From Russula earlei (Eukaryota > Basidiomycota > Agaricomycetes > Russulales > Russulaceae): 31,898 bases of DNA. Below the pieces are notes generated by a model. That model was not told the DNA's origin. It was given only the letters and a program-made list of their open reading frames with translations, and did not search any database. Both the position numbers and the translations under genes were made by a program. Of this stretch, positions 1-11,329 are shown in pieces; the first letter of the stretch is position 1; each line of letters opens with the position of its first letter. The stretch is from NCBI GenBank assembly GCA_025769875.1, contig JAGFNK010000590.1, positions 1 through 31,898 of the forward strand, read 5' to 3'.

Positions 1-326
1 TACGTGTCTTGACAAAATGGTTGTTGGTTGCCAACTGATGATATTGTCCCAGCATTATCCCTGTTTGCCAATTGCGGCATCGGAGAGGTGGATGGCTACC
101 TCGCGCTCATATCCGTGGAGTCATCACGTGAGTTTGCACGTGGATACATATGTAATCTGGTGGAGAAAGTGAAGCGAGCGTAAGCGATGATTTGTGTTGT
201 TGTGTCATGTATGTGTATCCAAATAAATATTTCACATATTGTGAAATTACATGTGATGTGCCAAAAAAGATTTCTGTCAAAAAGTTGCACACTTTGTCCC
301 TGTTGTTGTCCCCTCCCTTGCTCAAG
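1..326. other. Intergenic, nothing recognised
   Basis: No coding similarity or structured element recognised. The stretch lies upstream of the first plausible ATG (327) of the decayed HARBI1-like gene, so it may contain that element's left end, but I found no convincing terminal inverted repeat. Confidence 0.4.
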
Positions 327-1687
327 ATGCCCGATAACCCTCATCAGCGATGGGTACAATGGCGACGCCAATGGCACCAACGGCTCTATGTCATGTCAAA
401 TATGTCAACTGTTCTCCTACTTTGCTGCCAAGCATTACTTGAGCTCCTTGAACCCCTCTATTGTCCTCCTATCCCATATCACACATCTTCATACACTGGG
501 GCTAAGTGGGTTGAGGACCTACTCACTGGCCATCCAGAGCGCATTCGGACTGAGCTTGGGGTGCATAAAAAAGTATTTATCATCCTCCAGTGGATCCTCC
601 AATGACTTGGTATCTCATCATCACAACACGTCCAAGTCGAAGAACAAATTGCTATCTTCCTTTATATAGCTGTCACAGGGCTGCCATCGACACATGTTGG
701 AGAGCATTTTCAGCGGTCACCCCGCACCATTTCAAAGTAAGTATCTCTCAGGTTTCTTTCAGATGTCGTCTGATGGATAGCTAGGTATTTTAAAAAAGTT
801 CTAGGCATTCTTTCAAGCCCTCCCTTCTACACCACATTTGTGCGCCTTCCCAATGCCGATTCACCCCCTCACCCCTTCATCCAAAGCAACCCCAAATTCT
901 TTCCATTTCTCAAGGACACTCTGGGTGCTATTGACAGTACACATATCAACTGTTTTGCCACTGCTGCAGAGCATGATGCGGCAAGGAACTGCAAAGGAGG
1001 TCTCACGCAGAACTGCCTCGTGGGATGCTCATTCGACCTCCACTTCACCTACCTGCTGACTGGTTGGGAGGGTTCCACTGCTGATGCAACACTTTTTCAC
1101 GCAGCACATCATTCTGATCTTCATGTCCCAAGGGGGAAGTATTATCTTGGTGATGCGGGTTTTGCCTCATCAGATGTACTTCTCACCCCTTATCGAGGCG
1201 TGCGGTACCATCTAGCTGAATGGGGCCGTGCTCGCACAAGGTGAGTCTTTGTTGTCTTACTTTCATGTTGTCTTACTGATGTTTGTCCTAGGCCATGCAC
1301 ACCCAAGAAGCTGTTCAATTTGCATCATGCCCAGCTCGCAATGTCATTGAACACATTTTTGGAATTGTCAAGCGGTGTTTCAAGATTCTCTCACAACCCC
1401 GCAAGTATGACATGGGAGTTCAAGCACGCATCCCATGTGCGCTCGCAGCACTTCACAATCTTATTCGCGCATATGACTCTAGGGAGATTGGCACCTTTGA
1501 CAACCAAGTGGCTGACCTCCAGATGGACGCACAAGAAGAGGAAGTGCTGGCTGGTGAACTTGGAACAGGCCCTGTGATGCAGCATAAGAGGGAGTGAGCA
1601 AATATCAGGCGAGATAAAATTGCTGATAACATGTGGGAGCAGTATCAGAGAATTCAGAGGGACCATGCAGAATGTGTTATTGAATAG
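327..1687 (+). pseudogene. HARBI1-like (PIF/Harbinger) DDE transposase, decayed
   Basis: This is the remnant of a nuclease-type transposase (DDE_Tnp_4/HARBI1 family) that cuts and reinserts Harbinger DNA transposons. Seen in order: YHTSSYTGAKWVEDLL (about 460-510), the family's HPERIRTELGVHK block, the helix-turn-helix-like EEQIAIFLYIAVTGLPSTHVGE region, then catalytic D in LGAIDSTHI (about 930), second D in STADATLFH (about 1080) and catalytic E in RNVIEHIFGIVK (about 1345). Two short introns splice in frame: 737-784 and 1241-1291. Breaks: an in-frame TGA at 603-605, a one-base loss near 1335-1337 just before the RNVIEH block, and a TGA at 1595-1597; similarity continues beyond it to a TAG ending at 1687. 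ATG 327 was chosen because it just precedes family-like sequence. Both TGAs could be CGA-to-TGA changes. It is certainly not functional as written; the family call is firm. Confidence 0.85.
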
Positions 1688-1892
1688 TATTTTTTTCAAA
1701 AGAAGATTTTCCATTTCCTCTTCAAAAATCTCTCACTCCATGTGCATGGATCCTGGGCCCTACAGTATGCCTCAGCAACATTCAGTGGACACAAGTGGAC
1801 TGAGTCAGTTCCCAGTCACTGCTGCAATCACAATACGCGAATATGCAAATCACAAGCGAATAAAAACTCATATTAAAAAAAAACCTATTAGT

Positions 1893-2012
1893 TTATCATA
1901 TATGCGATGTCACTTATATCACACTGGTCACACCAGTCACTCCCGGAAAATCCCGAAATTCAAGTTCAAGTTCGAAGTTCAAGAATTCTCGGTTGGTATC
2001 ATGGGCCTAATC
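1893..2012 (+). repeat. Dispersed repeat, copy 1
   Basis: About 120 bp with a core running from tandem TCACACC/CAGTCAC-like units through GGAAAATCCCGAAATTCAAG to AATTCTCGGTTGGTA. The same sequence occurs in opposite orientation at 16290-16395 with scattered differences and indels. The rest of the parent element is not recognisable here; a fragment of an LTR or a MITE is possible. Confidence 0.65.
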
Positions 2013-3655
2013 TCTCTCAACTGCTCGTTTTGTTATCTTAGAGCTGCCTTTGTCCAATGCGGTACATAGTAACAATCACGCATGATCGGCGTATTGATGT
2101 TTCCTTCATGATGGTAACACTCTTAGCACTTTATCTCAGCTCAGTGAAACACACGGCCGCAGAGGACCGCTTTAGTCTCAGCTCTGCTGTTGTATCTCAA
2201 TCCGTGTCATCACACCGTTTCTATTTACCCCACTTTGAACTTGATCTAGGGAGTCAGAAACGTATTTAAGGAGCTTATTGAGTGCCCAGAGAACAGCGTG
2301 CAGTGTATACGATCCCCCCATCGTTCGTGCGTCTTCACATTGCGTCCAACGCTCCTGTTCACCGTTGACTGAACACCCCTTGCTAGTGCCGTGTTCCGTC
2401 TCAATTTCCCTCGCCCAATCATGTTTTCGGCCCAACGTTCCTGACCTTCTTCCTCACTCATCCGCCCTTCTTGATGAGGGAGCGAGTGTCCTCTCTTCCT
2501 CTCACGTAAATCCTTCTCCTTTGTCTTTGTCTCCCTGCACTGGCTGACCCATGTGTCCCCTATACTGTTGAAACAGACTGCGCTCACCTTGCACGAGTTA
2601 CCGATTTTAATCTTCAATCCCTGCTTGGCAGGACCATGAGGTTGCCATGACTGAGCCTCAAGATATAGCGCCAATAACGAGATGAATGACTGCCAAGAAG
2701 GTCCTAAATTAGGACAGTGAACGAGTCATCACAGCCACCCACCATAGTATCTTGGCAGTCCATTCCGGATTCAATCGTGAGGCGTCCTGCGTCCTGCGTG
2801 CCAGTCGCCAGTAGGGTCACTGGGACCCCACTGGCAGGGAGCATTTTAGAGGAGAGCAGGGAGAAGGTTCGGCGCCGCGCTCAGGTGATTCAGATCTGCA
2901 TGGTTAAGTCAAGCTCAGGATGTAACAGAGCCCGAAGAGGTGGGCGTGGAAGATGTGCGAACGATGGAGTGATACCAGCGGCGCGGCAGAATATGTCAAA
3001 ATACGGAGGAAGTGCGCATTGTTATTATGAGTGTCACCGTCCAGGTATGAACAAGACAGTGACAGAGAAAATGTACAAATGACTGTTGTTACCAGTACTT
3101 ACTACTATGAAACAAATGAGTGCAAAGCTAAAGAGAGTGGTGCAGGCAGTGGATCATTCTCCCTCCCGATCGCTTGTGCCCGCGATTCATCAGTATTTCT
3201 AAGTTTTACTTTTTTAGCCTCGTGCAAGCGAGAGCAAGCAGGAACAAGCGGGAAAACCTTGGCAAGCTACCAGCTGAACAAGTCAGGTCACATTTTCTAA
3301 AAAGATAGGTGTTTCGACGAAATAAAAAGTTATGAAAAGAGTGAAGAGCTAGAAAAGTCTATGAAAAGTTACGTGAGTGAACTACTATTTGGATAGGATG
3401 CACATTCAAGTTATAAAAGTCATTAAAATCTGGGCATAAAGATTGGTATTGCGGCAGCGCCAAAGAGTTCAAGTCAGTCACATGAAATTGAGAACGGTTA
3501 GAGGCGCAGGAGCGGGGCTGAACTGCGTGACTGACTTAGAGGTGAAGATACGAGTTAGGGAGCTCGGTAGCTCAGGGTGAATTCCACTTTTCATTTTGGG
3601 GTTGTGTCGGGCGAGGGGCTGGGGCGATGCGAGAGGAAGGAGAGTGAGTGAGAGC
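2013..3655. other. Intergenic, nothing recognised
   Basis: No gene recognised in about 1.6 kb. Open frames on both strands are short and have no motifs I know. A TATA-like stretch (GTATTTAAGG, about 2262-2271) precedes nothing convincing. A short direct duplication (CGTCCTG twice) lies near 2782. Confidence 0.4.
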
Positions 3656-3685
3656 GTGTGTGTGTGTGTGTGTGTTGTGTGTGTG
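3656..3685 (+). repeat. TG/GT microsatellite
   Basis: An uninterrupted GT dinucleotide run of about 19 bp, one interruption (TT), then a further TG run. This is a simple sequence repeat with no coding role; it produces artificial Cys/Val or Thr/His strings in translation. Confidence 0.95.
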
Positions 3686-3740
3686 CCGACGTGCGTGGCC
3701 AAGCATGCGCTCCAGGACGCCGATCCGAGTCGGGGCCATC

Positions 3741-4324
3741 TTGGTCTTTTTGGACGATGCTGGTGGCAAAAGGTGTCGATGGGGCTGTGATGCTGGTGTT
3801 GGACAAAACTAATATTTTGGTGGCTGACGATGCTGAGGAAAGACTGAGGCTACAACGGTGGCGACTGGCGAGACTAGGCTGGTGATACTGAGACAACAGG
3901 GGTGATGGCAACTGGGGCTACAATGGTGGGCGGTGCTGAGACTACTACGGTCAGGGCTGAAGCGGAAAAGGCTGAGGGCGAACCAGAGGCTCCAGTAAGC
4001 AGGGTAGAGACGACAGATGAAATGGAAATGATGAGGGGAGAGACTGATGCACAGACAGGGACGGCAGCTGTGAGCATCACTGGGGCTGCGACGACAGGGG
4101 AAGTGGAAACCAAGATGTAGTGGCTGTTGTCCTGGTGGAAGGCGGAGGGTGCAGAGGCGGAGGCGGCGGTGACAGCGGGAAAGAAGGTGATGGGTGAGAC
4201 AGTGGGGAGGAGCTCCTGCTGTTCCGGATGATGCATAGCCTCGACTCTGTGGCGTGACGTGCCACCGCATGAGCTCTGCAAAGCCGGGAACAACCTCCGC
4301 TCCAGTACTGGCAGTGCGGAGTGG
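3741..4324. repeat. Low-complexity tract related to 18.2-18.9 kb
   Basis: GC-rich, quasi-repetitive DNA built of GCTGAGACT/GTGGCTG-like units. One reverse frame gives an Ala/Ser/Thr/Val-rich string without domain signals. A stretch around 3743-3885 (GGTCTTTTTGGACGATGCTG, GGTGGCAAAAGGTGTCGATG, GCTGGTGTTGGACAAAAC) resembles the reverse complement of about 18690-18790, so the two loci share a diverged repeat. I see no reason to call a gene. Confidence 0.5.
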
Positions 4325-4488
4325 GCGCGGCGGGCCCATGCAGGACGGCACCTAGGTATACTCCTCGGAGGTGACCCCGGTGGGGAACACCTGCGTTGAT
4401 AGAAGCATTTGCTGCCCAGCGGCACAGATGTTTCTCCATCGTCGTTGAGACCATGGCCCTTGCTGCACGAGCGGAACCAATGCATAAC
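4325..4488 (+). repeat. 164-bp perfect direct repeat, left copy
   Basis: Identical base for base and without gaps to 13944-14107. To the left it continues into the low-complexity tract; to the right it joins the middle of a copia gag gene at GCATAAC|GAGG. It contains an ATG at 4452 that is in frame with the downstream gag remnant. Together the two copies enclose the whole 9455-bp retrotransposon block, where a normal copia insertion would leave a duplication of about 5 bp. Confidence 0.95.
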
Positions 4489-6213
4489 GAGGTCACGCTC
4501 ACTGAACGTTTCCTCTCGGACAACAACTGGCCTGCGCATCTCGTTCTCGATCTTGACAAAGCCAACTGGTCTGAATGGGACAAGCATCTCTGCCTCATCA
4601 CGTATGGTCAAGGATTCAAACACTGGCTGGAAGGCACCCTTCCTCGCCCTGACATTGCAACTCATGCCAAAGCTCACTGGATCTGGTCAAGCAACGACGT
4701 CTCCTTGCAGACATTCATCCTCCGCCACATCAGCCCCATTGAATATGAATTCCTCGGCGATAAAGTCCGCACTGCATCTTCTCACGAAGTCTACGAAACG
4801 CTGAGACAAAGGCATGAAAAGCTAGGACTGTACACACAGGTCCTCACCTTGAAAAAGGCACTCGACATTCGCTTCGTCTTAAACACTCCCATCAGCACCA
4901 CCCTGTTTGAAATTTGCCAACTTCACAGACAAATCATCAACATGGGACCTATCGATACCGACAAGCTATTATCGGTGCTCATCATCAATTCCCTCAGCGA
5001 CGACTTCCACCACCTCCAATCCACAATCCAGTCCCTTGCCAACGAACCCAGCTTCTCATCGGCCATGCTTATTCAACGTCTTCAAAGTGAAGAGTCCCTT
5101 ATCAGAAAACGAACTTCACAGGGTGCTATACAGCCCACAGCTTTCCCAACGTCAGCCACGCGCCCCACCTCCACGCGACCGAGACCGTTATGCTCTCATT
5201 GCAAACAGTTGGGTCACCTTTCTGACTTCTGCATTAAACCTGGCGGCAAAATGGCTGGTCGTTCCATCGATGAGGCACGAAATGCCCAGCGGCTCGCATT
5301 CGCGCGCTTGCAAAACCAGGGAACTTCCGCTCGACAGCATGCAGCCCACATGTCCTCTGACACAACATCCTCTGTCATGGACGCCCCACCCCCTTTGCCC
5401 AATTTAACCATCAATGGCGTCACTTACTACGCCTCGCCGCCGCCCACTGATAACCCTTCCATGTCTTCGCCTATGCTGCCAAACCCCATGACAAGTGACA
5501 TCATGTCTTACGCCCCCTCAACACCCGCTGACCCGCTTTTACTGTCCGCTGGTGATGACTTTGAATATCACACATTCGTTGCATTGAGTGACCCAACCAC
5601 CTCACCTGTACCACAATCTACTTCACTCGACTGGTCCCTCCACACCTCGGACGAAACCACCCGCGCCGGACCTCGCTCGTCCTGGGCACTAGAGGACTCC
5701 CCGGTCCAAAATGCACCTTTTATCCTCGACACAGGCGCCACGTGCCACATTTCCCCCTCCCGCTCTGACTTTGTTTCCATTCATCTGACGACTCCTCATC
5801 CTGTAACGGGACTCGGTGGGTCCCAGGTCCAAGCCATCGGTGTCGGCACCGTACAATTCATGACTAAGGACGGTTCTGTACTCCATTTACACAACACACT
5901 CTATATCCCATCTGCCACCATCCGTCTGATCTCCATTATTTGTCTTAGCCGTGCGGGAAACTACACTGCTCACTTCGATTGCGTTTGTTGCTGGGTGACT
6001 GACCACACGGGAAACACCCTATTCACAGGTCATCTTTCACCCACGCGAAACCTATACGAACTCGATGCCCTTCAACCTCAACGCGCGTTGCTGTCATCCC
6101 GCGTCCCAGATGTTGAAACGTGGCATCGACGACTTGGACACTGCAATTTCCAAACAGTCCTAGACATGGCAAAATCACACTGTGTCGACGGTATGACAAT
6201 TAACTTGTCTTAA
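4489..6213 (+). pseudogene. Copia gag-protease part, copy A
   Basis: Gag binds and packages element RNA; the aspartic protease matures the polyprotein. Visible: a UBN2/retrotran_gag-like region (WSEWDKHLCLITYGQGFKHW onward), a CCHC zinc knuckle CSHCKQLGHLSDFC at about 5192-5233, a Pro/Ser/Thr-rich linker, the protease active site FILDTGATCHI near 5720, and the first half of the GAG-pre-integrase HHCC finger (WHRRLGHCNF, about 6121-6150). The frame ends at TAA 6211-6213, between the His pair and the Cys pair (KCQYC) of that finger. The same TAA is in the other copy. The true gag start is missing; an ATG in the flanking repeat (4452) happens to be in frame. Confidence 0.85.
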
Positions 6214-7891
6214 CTTCCACCAAAATGCCAATACTGTATCCTTGGAAAGCAGACCCAATCCCCACTTCCTAAAACACGTGAAGGCCCCAAAGCGTCTCGA
6301 TGCCTGGAGAGAATACATGTTGACCTGACGGGACCCATGTCCATAATATCTCGCTCGGGTTGTCGTTACTCAATGAATATCATCGATGACTTCTCGAGTT
6401 ACGTTTGGACAATCCCGCTAGTATCAAAAGATGCGGCCACACTGAAACTTGACGACTGGAAACGGGCTGTTGAAAACCAATCGGACTACCGCGTGACATA
6501 TATTGTCTCCGACAATGGGGAACTCGTCTCCAATCAATTCGCCGATTGGTGCGCCCGTCACGGAATACAGCACCTAAGAACGGCGCCTTACACCTCGCTC
6601 CAAAATGGACGAGCGGAGCGCCTGCATCGAACAATCATGAACAAAGCGCGCAGTATGCGCCTGGCTTGCAATGCGCCCCCCTCCTTCTGGGATGAATTCA
6701 ATGCCACAGCTACGTACCTGACCACTCTGACCGCATCCAAAACTCTGGGGGGAAAGACCCCTTTTGAGGCTTGGTTCGGTCGTAAGCCGTCTTTGTCTCA
6801 TCTCCGTGAGATCGGCTCTCTGTGTTTTGCATTAATCCCAGGAAAGCAACTGAAGATTCTCCCATGCTCCACTGCATGTGTCCTCATTGGATATGCCCCA
6901 AACGCTAAGGCTTATCGTCTGTGGGACAAAACAAATGGATGTATCTTCACTTGCTTCCATGTCTCATTTGTTGAACACCTCGACGCGTCGGCCATCCCCC
7001 TTTACCCTAACAACATAGTACTTAATGACAAAGAACCCACCTGGGACTCCATAACGATCCCGCACGCGTCCAGCCCTCCGATGGCCGACACCCATCGAAT
7101 CTCCTCCCCTATTCTCACCGGTGTCCATGCCACACTACCTCTCCATACTAGCATTCCCCTGCCCCCCATCTCTACTAGATTACATACCCCCATGCCTGAC
7201 GCGCGTCCTACCACCATAACTTCCTCCTTACCTAATAGATTAGATTCCTCCTTACCTAATAGATTAGCCCTCCCCACCCCTGACGATGTACGCCCTACCC
7301 CGCCTCAACGGCCAACTTTACCTAATCGTTTAGAACCCCCCGCTCCTGATACACCTTCCATGTCCACTACCTTACATCACATTATGCAACCCGTACCTAC
7401 CCGACTGCAACCCTCCTCCTCCCCCGATAACATCACTACTGTTCCCATTACCACCGATACCATTCGTTCCCCTACTCCTGATCATCCTCCAACACATCGC
7501 CTACCTAATAACTCCTCGTCTGCCATCAATAACCCCTCTGTCCCCTTACGCCGGTCAACTCATATCCCGATCCCGACCTCACGATTCCTTACCGACGACG
7601 GCCTCCAACGTGTGTCCTGCCCTCGCCCTCCCGAGACCACCATGACCTGTTCCACCTTACCATTACATCTTGATACAACTTCCCCGCCTTTCCACGATAC
7701 CATTGATACAACACCTACTTTTCAACACTCTCCCCTCTTTTTTCGACGTCCTGATACCTTACTTTGTAACTTTCTCTCTGAATATTTTCCACTTCATGCT
7801 ACACATACTCTCCTTCCCATCTCGTTAGATGATTCCTTCCCCTCCCTTGCCCAAGCTCTCACATCCATTCACACTGGTTCAATCGACGCTT
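4489..7891 (+). mobile_element. Ty1/copia retrotransposon, truncated copy A
   Basis: This 3.4-kb piece corresponds to 9652-13055 of the reverse-oriented full-length copy. It has only one indel relative to that copy (three C versus four C near 4644) and six amino-acid differences visible in translation. It lacks the 5' LTR, leader and the first ~40 gag codons, and stops between integrase and reverse transcriptase at the codon series GSIDA. The left end is fused to the 164-bp repeat with AAC shared at the junction. The right end abuts the outer end of the other copy's 3' LTR. It cannot be autonomous. Confidence 0.9.
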
Positions 7892-7905
7892 TGGCAGATA
7901 GGTAG
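6214..7905 (+). pseudogene. Copia integrase fragment, copy A
   Basis: Directly after the TAA the same frame resumes with LPPKCQYCILGKQ, then the integrase core: first Asp in NIIDDFSSYVW (about 6375-6410), second in VSDNGELVSNQF (about 6507-6542), catalytic Glu in LQNGRAERLHRTI (about 6600-6638), then the C-terminal segment ending with a Pro/Thr/Ser-rich region. Internal short repeats (SLPNRLDSSLPNRLA) lie near 7225-7265. Sequence identity with the other copy stops at about 7891; the last few codons and stop (about 7903-7905) come from the adjoining LTR. No reverse transcriptase or RNase H follows. Confidence 0.85.
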
Positions 7906-8018
7906 TGGTAGTGATTAAGTTGTTATTGTACCGTACGAGTAGGGCCTTAACCCTATATACATGCATTTGGAATGTGTATCTATCTATGGTTATGACGTTG
8001 AACTACTGAACTCTAATA
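7891..8018 (-). repeat. 3' LTR of copy B
   Basis: 128 bp matching 13816-13943, with G/A differences in GTACGAG versus GTACAAG and ATGCAT versus ATACAT. In element sense the LTR starts TATTAGAG. The outer end should read CCAATA, but the last two bases (TA) are missing here where it meets copy A. A TATA-like GTATATAGG lies inside. The long terminal repeat carries promoter and poly(A) signals in such elements. Confidence 0.9.
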
Positions 8019-8028
8019 TTCCCCCTCA
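8019..8028 (-). promoter_or_regulatory. Polypurine tract
   Basis: In element sense GTTGAGGGGGAA lies immediately before the LTR start TATTAG. A purine run at exactly this place is the usual primer for plus-strand DNA synthesis, and it helps fix the LTR boundary. Confidence 0.85.
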
Positions 8029-8053
8029 ACGCCAACACCCTTTCGGCACTGCC

Positions 8054-11000
8054 TCAATGGTCAACGCTGTGGAGTCCGAGTAGAAGGCGTAGTCTGGTAG
8101 AGTCAGGACGAGTGAGAGGTTTGGTAAAGATATCGGCAATGTTGTCTTTTGTGTGTACTCTTGTAATCGACACCTCATTTGCAAGGACTTGTTCCCTAAC
8201 GTAGTGGTACTTGATCCGGATGTGTTTTAAGTGTGAGTGCCAGACTTGGTCTTCGGCAAGCTTTGACGCTGCATCGTTGTCGCAGAATATCGCTGTTGGA
8301 TTAGGTTGCGTGAATTGGGTTTGAGAGAGAAGTTGTCGTAGGAAAATGGCCTCATGAGTCGCGCCATGTAGTGCGATGTATTCCGCGTAACATGAACTGT
8401 CAGCAACAGTTCGTTGCTTGCGAGATGACCATGATATAACACCGGATCCCAGTGTGAAGCAGTAACCGGCAGTGGACCAACTGGTGTCAATGCAGTTCGC
8501 AAAGTCCGAGTCCGAGTGCCCGAGAAGGGTAATGGGATGCGTCCTGCCTAGTCTGAGTGATAATGAACGTGACCCTTTGAGGTAGCGGAGAACGCGTATG
8601 GCTGCAGACCAATGATCTTGGTTGTAGCAATCCATGAATGATGCTAGTTTCCCAACGGCGAAGGCGATGTCAGGGCGAGTGGCGTTAGCGAGGTAGATGA
8701 GGTTGCCAATGAGAGCAGGATATGGGGTGGTGTTTCGCCATGCCAGCACATCCGGCGTGGCAGGAATAGTTTTGTCATCACGCCGGAGTTGTAGGCCGGG
8801 TGTCATGGGGAGATCTACCGGATGGGCATCAGATTGTCCGAACTGTTGCACGACGCGATCGATGAAGGACGATTGGCAAAGTGAAATCATCTTGCCAACG
8901 CGGTCACGTCTCACGGATATGCCGAGGGCATATTTGATCAGGCCCAGGTCCGAAATTTCCCAACGTGATCGCAGCAGCGACTTGAACGAGTCATTCTCAG
9001 CCTCGGAGGAGGCAATGGAGACGATGTCGTCAATGTGGACAAGGAAGAGGATTGTACCCGTTTGGGTGGTTCGAGAGTAGACGCACCACTCACATGGGAG
9101 TCGTCTGAAACCCCAATCCTCAGCAGCTTTGTTGAACGTCTGGTTCCAAATTCTGCTGGCCTGCTTCATGCCATATATGCTTTTCATCAGCTTCATTACC
9201 CATCCTTCTTTTCCGGGTGCCTCGAAGCCAGCAGGCTGTTCCATGAACATTGTTTCGTCTGGGGGCAAAACACCGTGTAGGAAAGCAGTTTTGATGTCAA
9301 ACTGTTGGATGTCCCAATCGAGTGAGGCAGCGATATGGAGGAGGACGCGGAAGGATTCGGGACGCGCGGTGGGGGCGGTGGTTTTGGTGTAGTCGAGGCC
9401 ATATTGTTGTGCGTAGCCTTTGGCTACGTAACGGACCTTGTATCGTGTAATATTGCCGAGGTTGTCCCGCTTCCGCTTGCAAACGAGTTTACCGCACAAT
9501 GGCCGTTGCCGTGTCGGCACGGCAGAGCGAGGAACGAGGACAAACACTTGGAGGTCTTCCAAGCTTTTGAGCTCGTCGCGCGCGCCAGCAATCCAATATT
9601 CGCGTTCAGGCGACGAGAGGGCGGTTTCCCAGGAAGGTTCGTCGTCTTCTGAAGCGTCGATTGAACCAGTGTGAATGGATGTGAGAGCTTGGGCAAGGGA
9701 GGGGAAGGAATCATCTAACGAGATGGGAAGGAGAGTATGTGTAGCATGAAGTGGAAAATATTCAGAGAGAAAGTTACAAAGTAAGGTATCAGGACGTCGA
9801 AAAAAGGGGGGAGAGTGTTGAAAAGTAGGTGTTGTATCAATGGTATCGTGGAAAGGCGGGGAAGTTGTATCAAGATGTAATGGTAAGGTGGAACAGGTCA
9901 TGGTGGTCTCGGGAGGGCGAGGGCAGGACACACGTTGGAGGCCGTCGTCGGTAAGGAATCGTGAGGTCGGGATCGGGATATGAGTTGACCGGCGTAAGGG
10001 GACAGAGGGGTTATTGATGGCAGACGAGGAGTTATTAGGTAGGCGATGTGTTGGAGGATGATCAGGAGTAGGGGAACGAATGGTATCGGTGGTAATGGGA
10101 ACAGTAGTGATGTTATCGGGGGAGGAGGAGGGTTGCAGTCGGGTAGGTACGGGTTGCATAATGTGATGTAAGGTAGTGGACATGGAAGGTGTATCAGGAG
10201 CGGGGGGTTCTAAACGATTAGGTAAAGTTGGCCGTTGAGGCGGGGTAGGGCGTACATCGTCAGGGGTGGGGAGGGCTAATCTATTAGGTAAGGAGGAATC
10301 TAATCTATTAGGTAAGGAGGAAGTTATGGTGGTAGGACGCGCGTCAGGCATGGGGGTATGTAATCTAGTAGAGATGGGGGGCAGGGGAATGCTAGTATGG
10401 AGAGGTAGTGTGGCATGGACACCGGTGAGAATAGGGGAGGAGATTCGATGGGTGTCGGCCATCGGAGGGCTGGACGCGTGCGGGATCGTTATGGAGTCCC
10501 AGGTGGGTTCTTTGTCATTAAGTACTATGTTGTTAGGGTAAAGGGGGATGGCCGACGCGTTGAGGTGTTCAACAAATGAGACATGGAAGCAAGTGAAGAT
10601 ACGTCCATTTGTTTTGTCCCACAGACGATAAGCCTTAGCGTTTGGGGCATATCCAATGAGGACACATGCAGTGGAGCATGGGAGAATCTTCAGTTGCTTT
10701 CCTGGGATTAATGCAAAACACAGAGAGCCGATCTCACGGAGATGAGACAAAGACGGCTTACGACCGAACCAAGCCTCAAAAGGGGTCTTTCCCCCCAGAG
10801 TTTTGGATGCGGTCAGAGTGGTCAGGTACGTAGCTGTGGCATTGAATTCATCCCAGAAGGAGGGGGGCGCATTGCAAGCCAGGCGCATACTGCGCGCTTT
10901 GTTCATGATTGTTCGATGCAGGCGCTCCGCTCGTCCATTTTGGAGCGAGGTGTAAGGCGCCGTTCTTAGGTGCTGTATTCCGTGACGGGCGCACCAATCG

Positions 11001-11329
11001 GCGAATTGATTGGAGACGAGTTCCCCATTGTCGGAGACAATATATGTCACGCGGTAGTCCGATTGGTTTTCAACAGCCCGTTTCCAGTCGTCAAGTTTCA
11101 GTGTGGCCGCATCTTTTGATACTAGCGGGATTGTCCAAACGTAACTCGAGAAGTCATCGATGATATTCATTGAGTAACGACAACCCGAGCGAGATATTAT
11201 GGACATGGGTCCCGTCAGGTCAACATGTATTCTCTCCAGGCATCGAGACGCTTTGGGGCCTTCACGTGTTTTAGGAAGTGGGGATTGGGTCTGCTTTCCA
11301 AGGATACAGTATTGGCATTTTGGTGGAAG
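8054..11329 (-). CDS. pol: Copia pol: integrase, reverse transcriptase, RNase H
   Basis: An uninterrupted frame of about 1090 codons from the codon after the TAA (first ATG at 11206) to TGA 8056-8054. It starts with the Cys half of the HHCC finger (KCQYC), then the integrase core with D (IIDDFSSY), D (VSDNGE) and E (NGRAERLHR). A long Pro/Thr/Ser-rich linker follows. RT begins near WETALSSPEREYW, with QQFDIKTAFLHG and the catalytic box LVHIDDIV (HIDD in place of the usual YVDD). RNase H follows, with GHSDSDFANC and IFCDNDAASKLAED, ending at the typical ADIFTKPL near the stop. All catalytic acids expected for IN, RT and RH are present. It would need read-through or trans supply because gag-PR upstream ends at the TAA. 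Confidence 0.88.
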   Translation of the reverse strand, partial: LPPKCQYCILGKQTQSPLPKTREGPKASRCLERIHVDLTGPMSIISRSGCRYSMNIIDDFSSYVWTIPLVSKDAATLKLDDWKRAVENQSDYRVTYIVSDNGELVSNQFADWCARHGIQHLRTAPYTSLQNGRAERLHRTIMNKARSMRLACNAPPSFWDEFNATATYLTTLTASKTLGGKTPFEAWFGRKPSLSHLREIGSLCFALIPGKQLKILPCSTACVLIGYAPNAKAYRLWDKTNGRIFTCFHVSFVEHLNASAIPLYPNNIVLNDKEPTWDSITIPHASSPPMADTHRISSPILTGVHATLPLHTSIPLPPISTRLHTPMPDARPTTITSSLPNRLDSSLPNRLALPTPDDVRPTPPQRPTLPNRLEPPAPDTPSMSTTLHHIMQPVPTRLQPSSSPDNITTVPITTDTIRSPTPDHPPTHRLPNNSSSAINNPSVPLRRSTHIPIPTSRFLTDDGLQRVSCPRPPETTMTCSTLPLHLDTTSPPFHDTIDTTPTFQHSPPFFRRPDTLLCNFLSEYFPLHATHTLLPISLDDSFPSLAQALTSIHTGSIDASEDDEPSWETALSSPEREYWIAGARDELKSLEDLQVFVLVPRSAVPTRQRPLCGKLVCKRKRDNLGNITRYKVRYVAKGYAQQYGLDYTKTTAPTARPESFRVLLHIAASLDWDIQQFDIKTAFLHGVLPPDETMFMEQPAGFEAPGKEGWVMKLMKSIYGMKQASRIWNQTFNKAAEDWGFRRLPCEWCVYSRTTQTGTILFLVHIDDIVSIASSEAENDSFKSLLRSRWEISDLGLIKYALGISVRRDRVGKMISLCQSSFIDRVVQQFGQSDAHPVDLPMTPGLQLRRDDKTIPATPDVLAWRNTTPYPALIGNLIYLANATRPDIAFAVGKLASFMDCYNQDHWSAAIRVLRYLKGSRSLSLRLGRTHPITLLGHSDSDFANCIDTSWSTAGYCFTLGSGVISWSSRKQRTVADSSCYAEYIALHGATHEAIFLRQLLSQTQFTQPNPTAIFCDNDAASKLAEDQVWHSHLKHIRIKYHYVREQVLANEVSITRVHTKDNIADIFTKPLTRPDSTRLRLLLGLHSVDH

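Noticed and set aside
2246..2674. 142-codon minus-strand frame
   Set aside because: No motif recognised, no splice or start context, and composition unlike the real exons; it could be chance.
3874..4677. 267-codon minus-strand frame across the low-complexity tract into copia gag
   Set aside because: It crosses the junction into the antisense of gag, is low in complexity and shows no domain.
6211..6213. TAA as a programmed gag-pol recoding site
   Set aside because: It lies inside the HHCC zinc finger and lacks a recognisable read-through context; kept only as a minor alternative.
10266..11163. Plus-strand open frames inside copia copy B, mirrored in copy A
   Set aside because: Antisense shadows of the Pro/Thr-rich linker and integrase; they occur in both copies only because the copies are identical.
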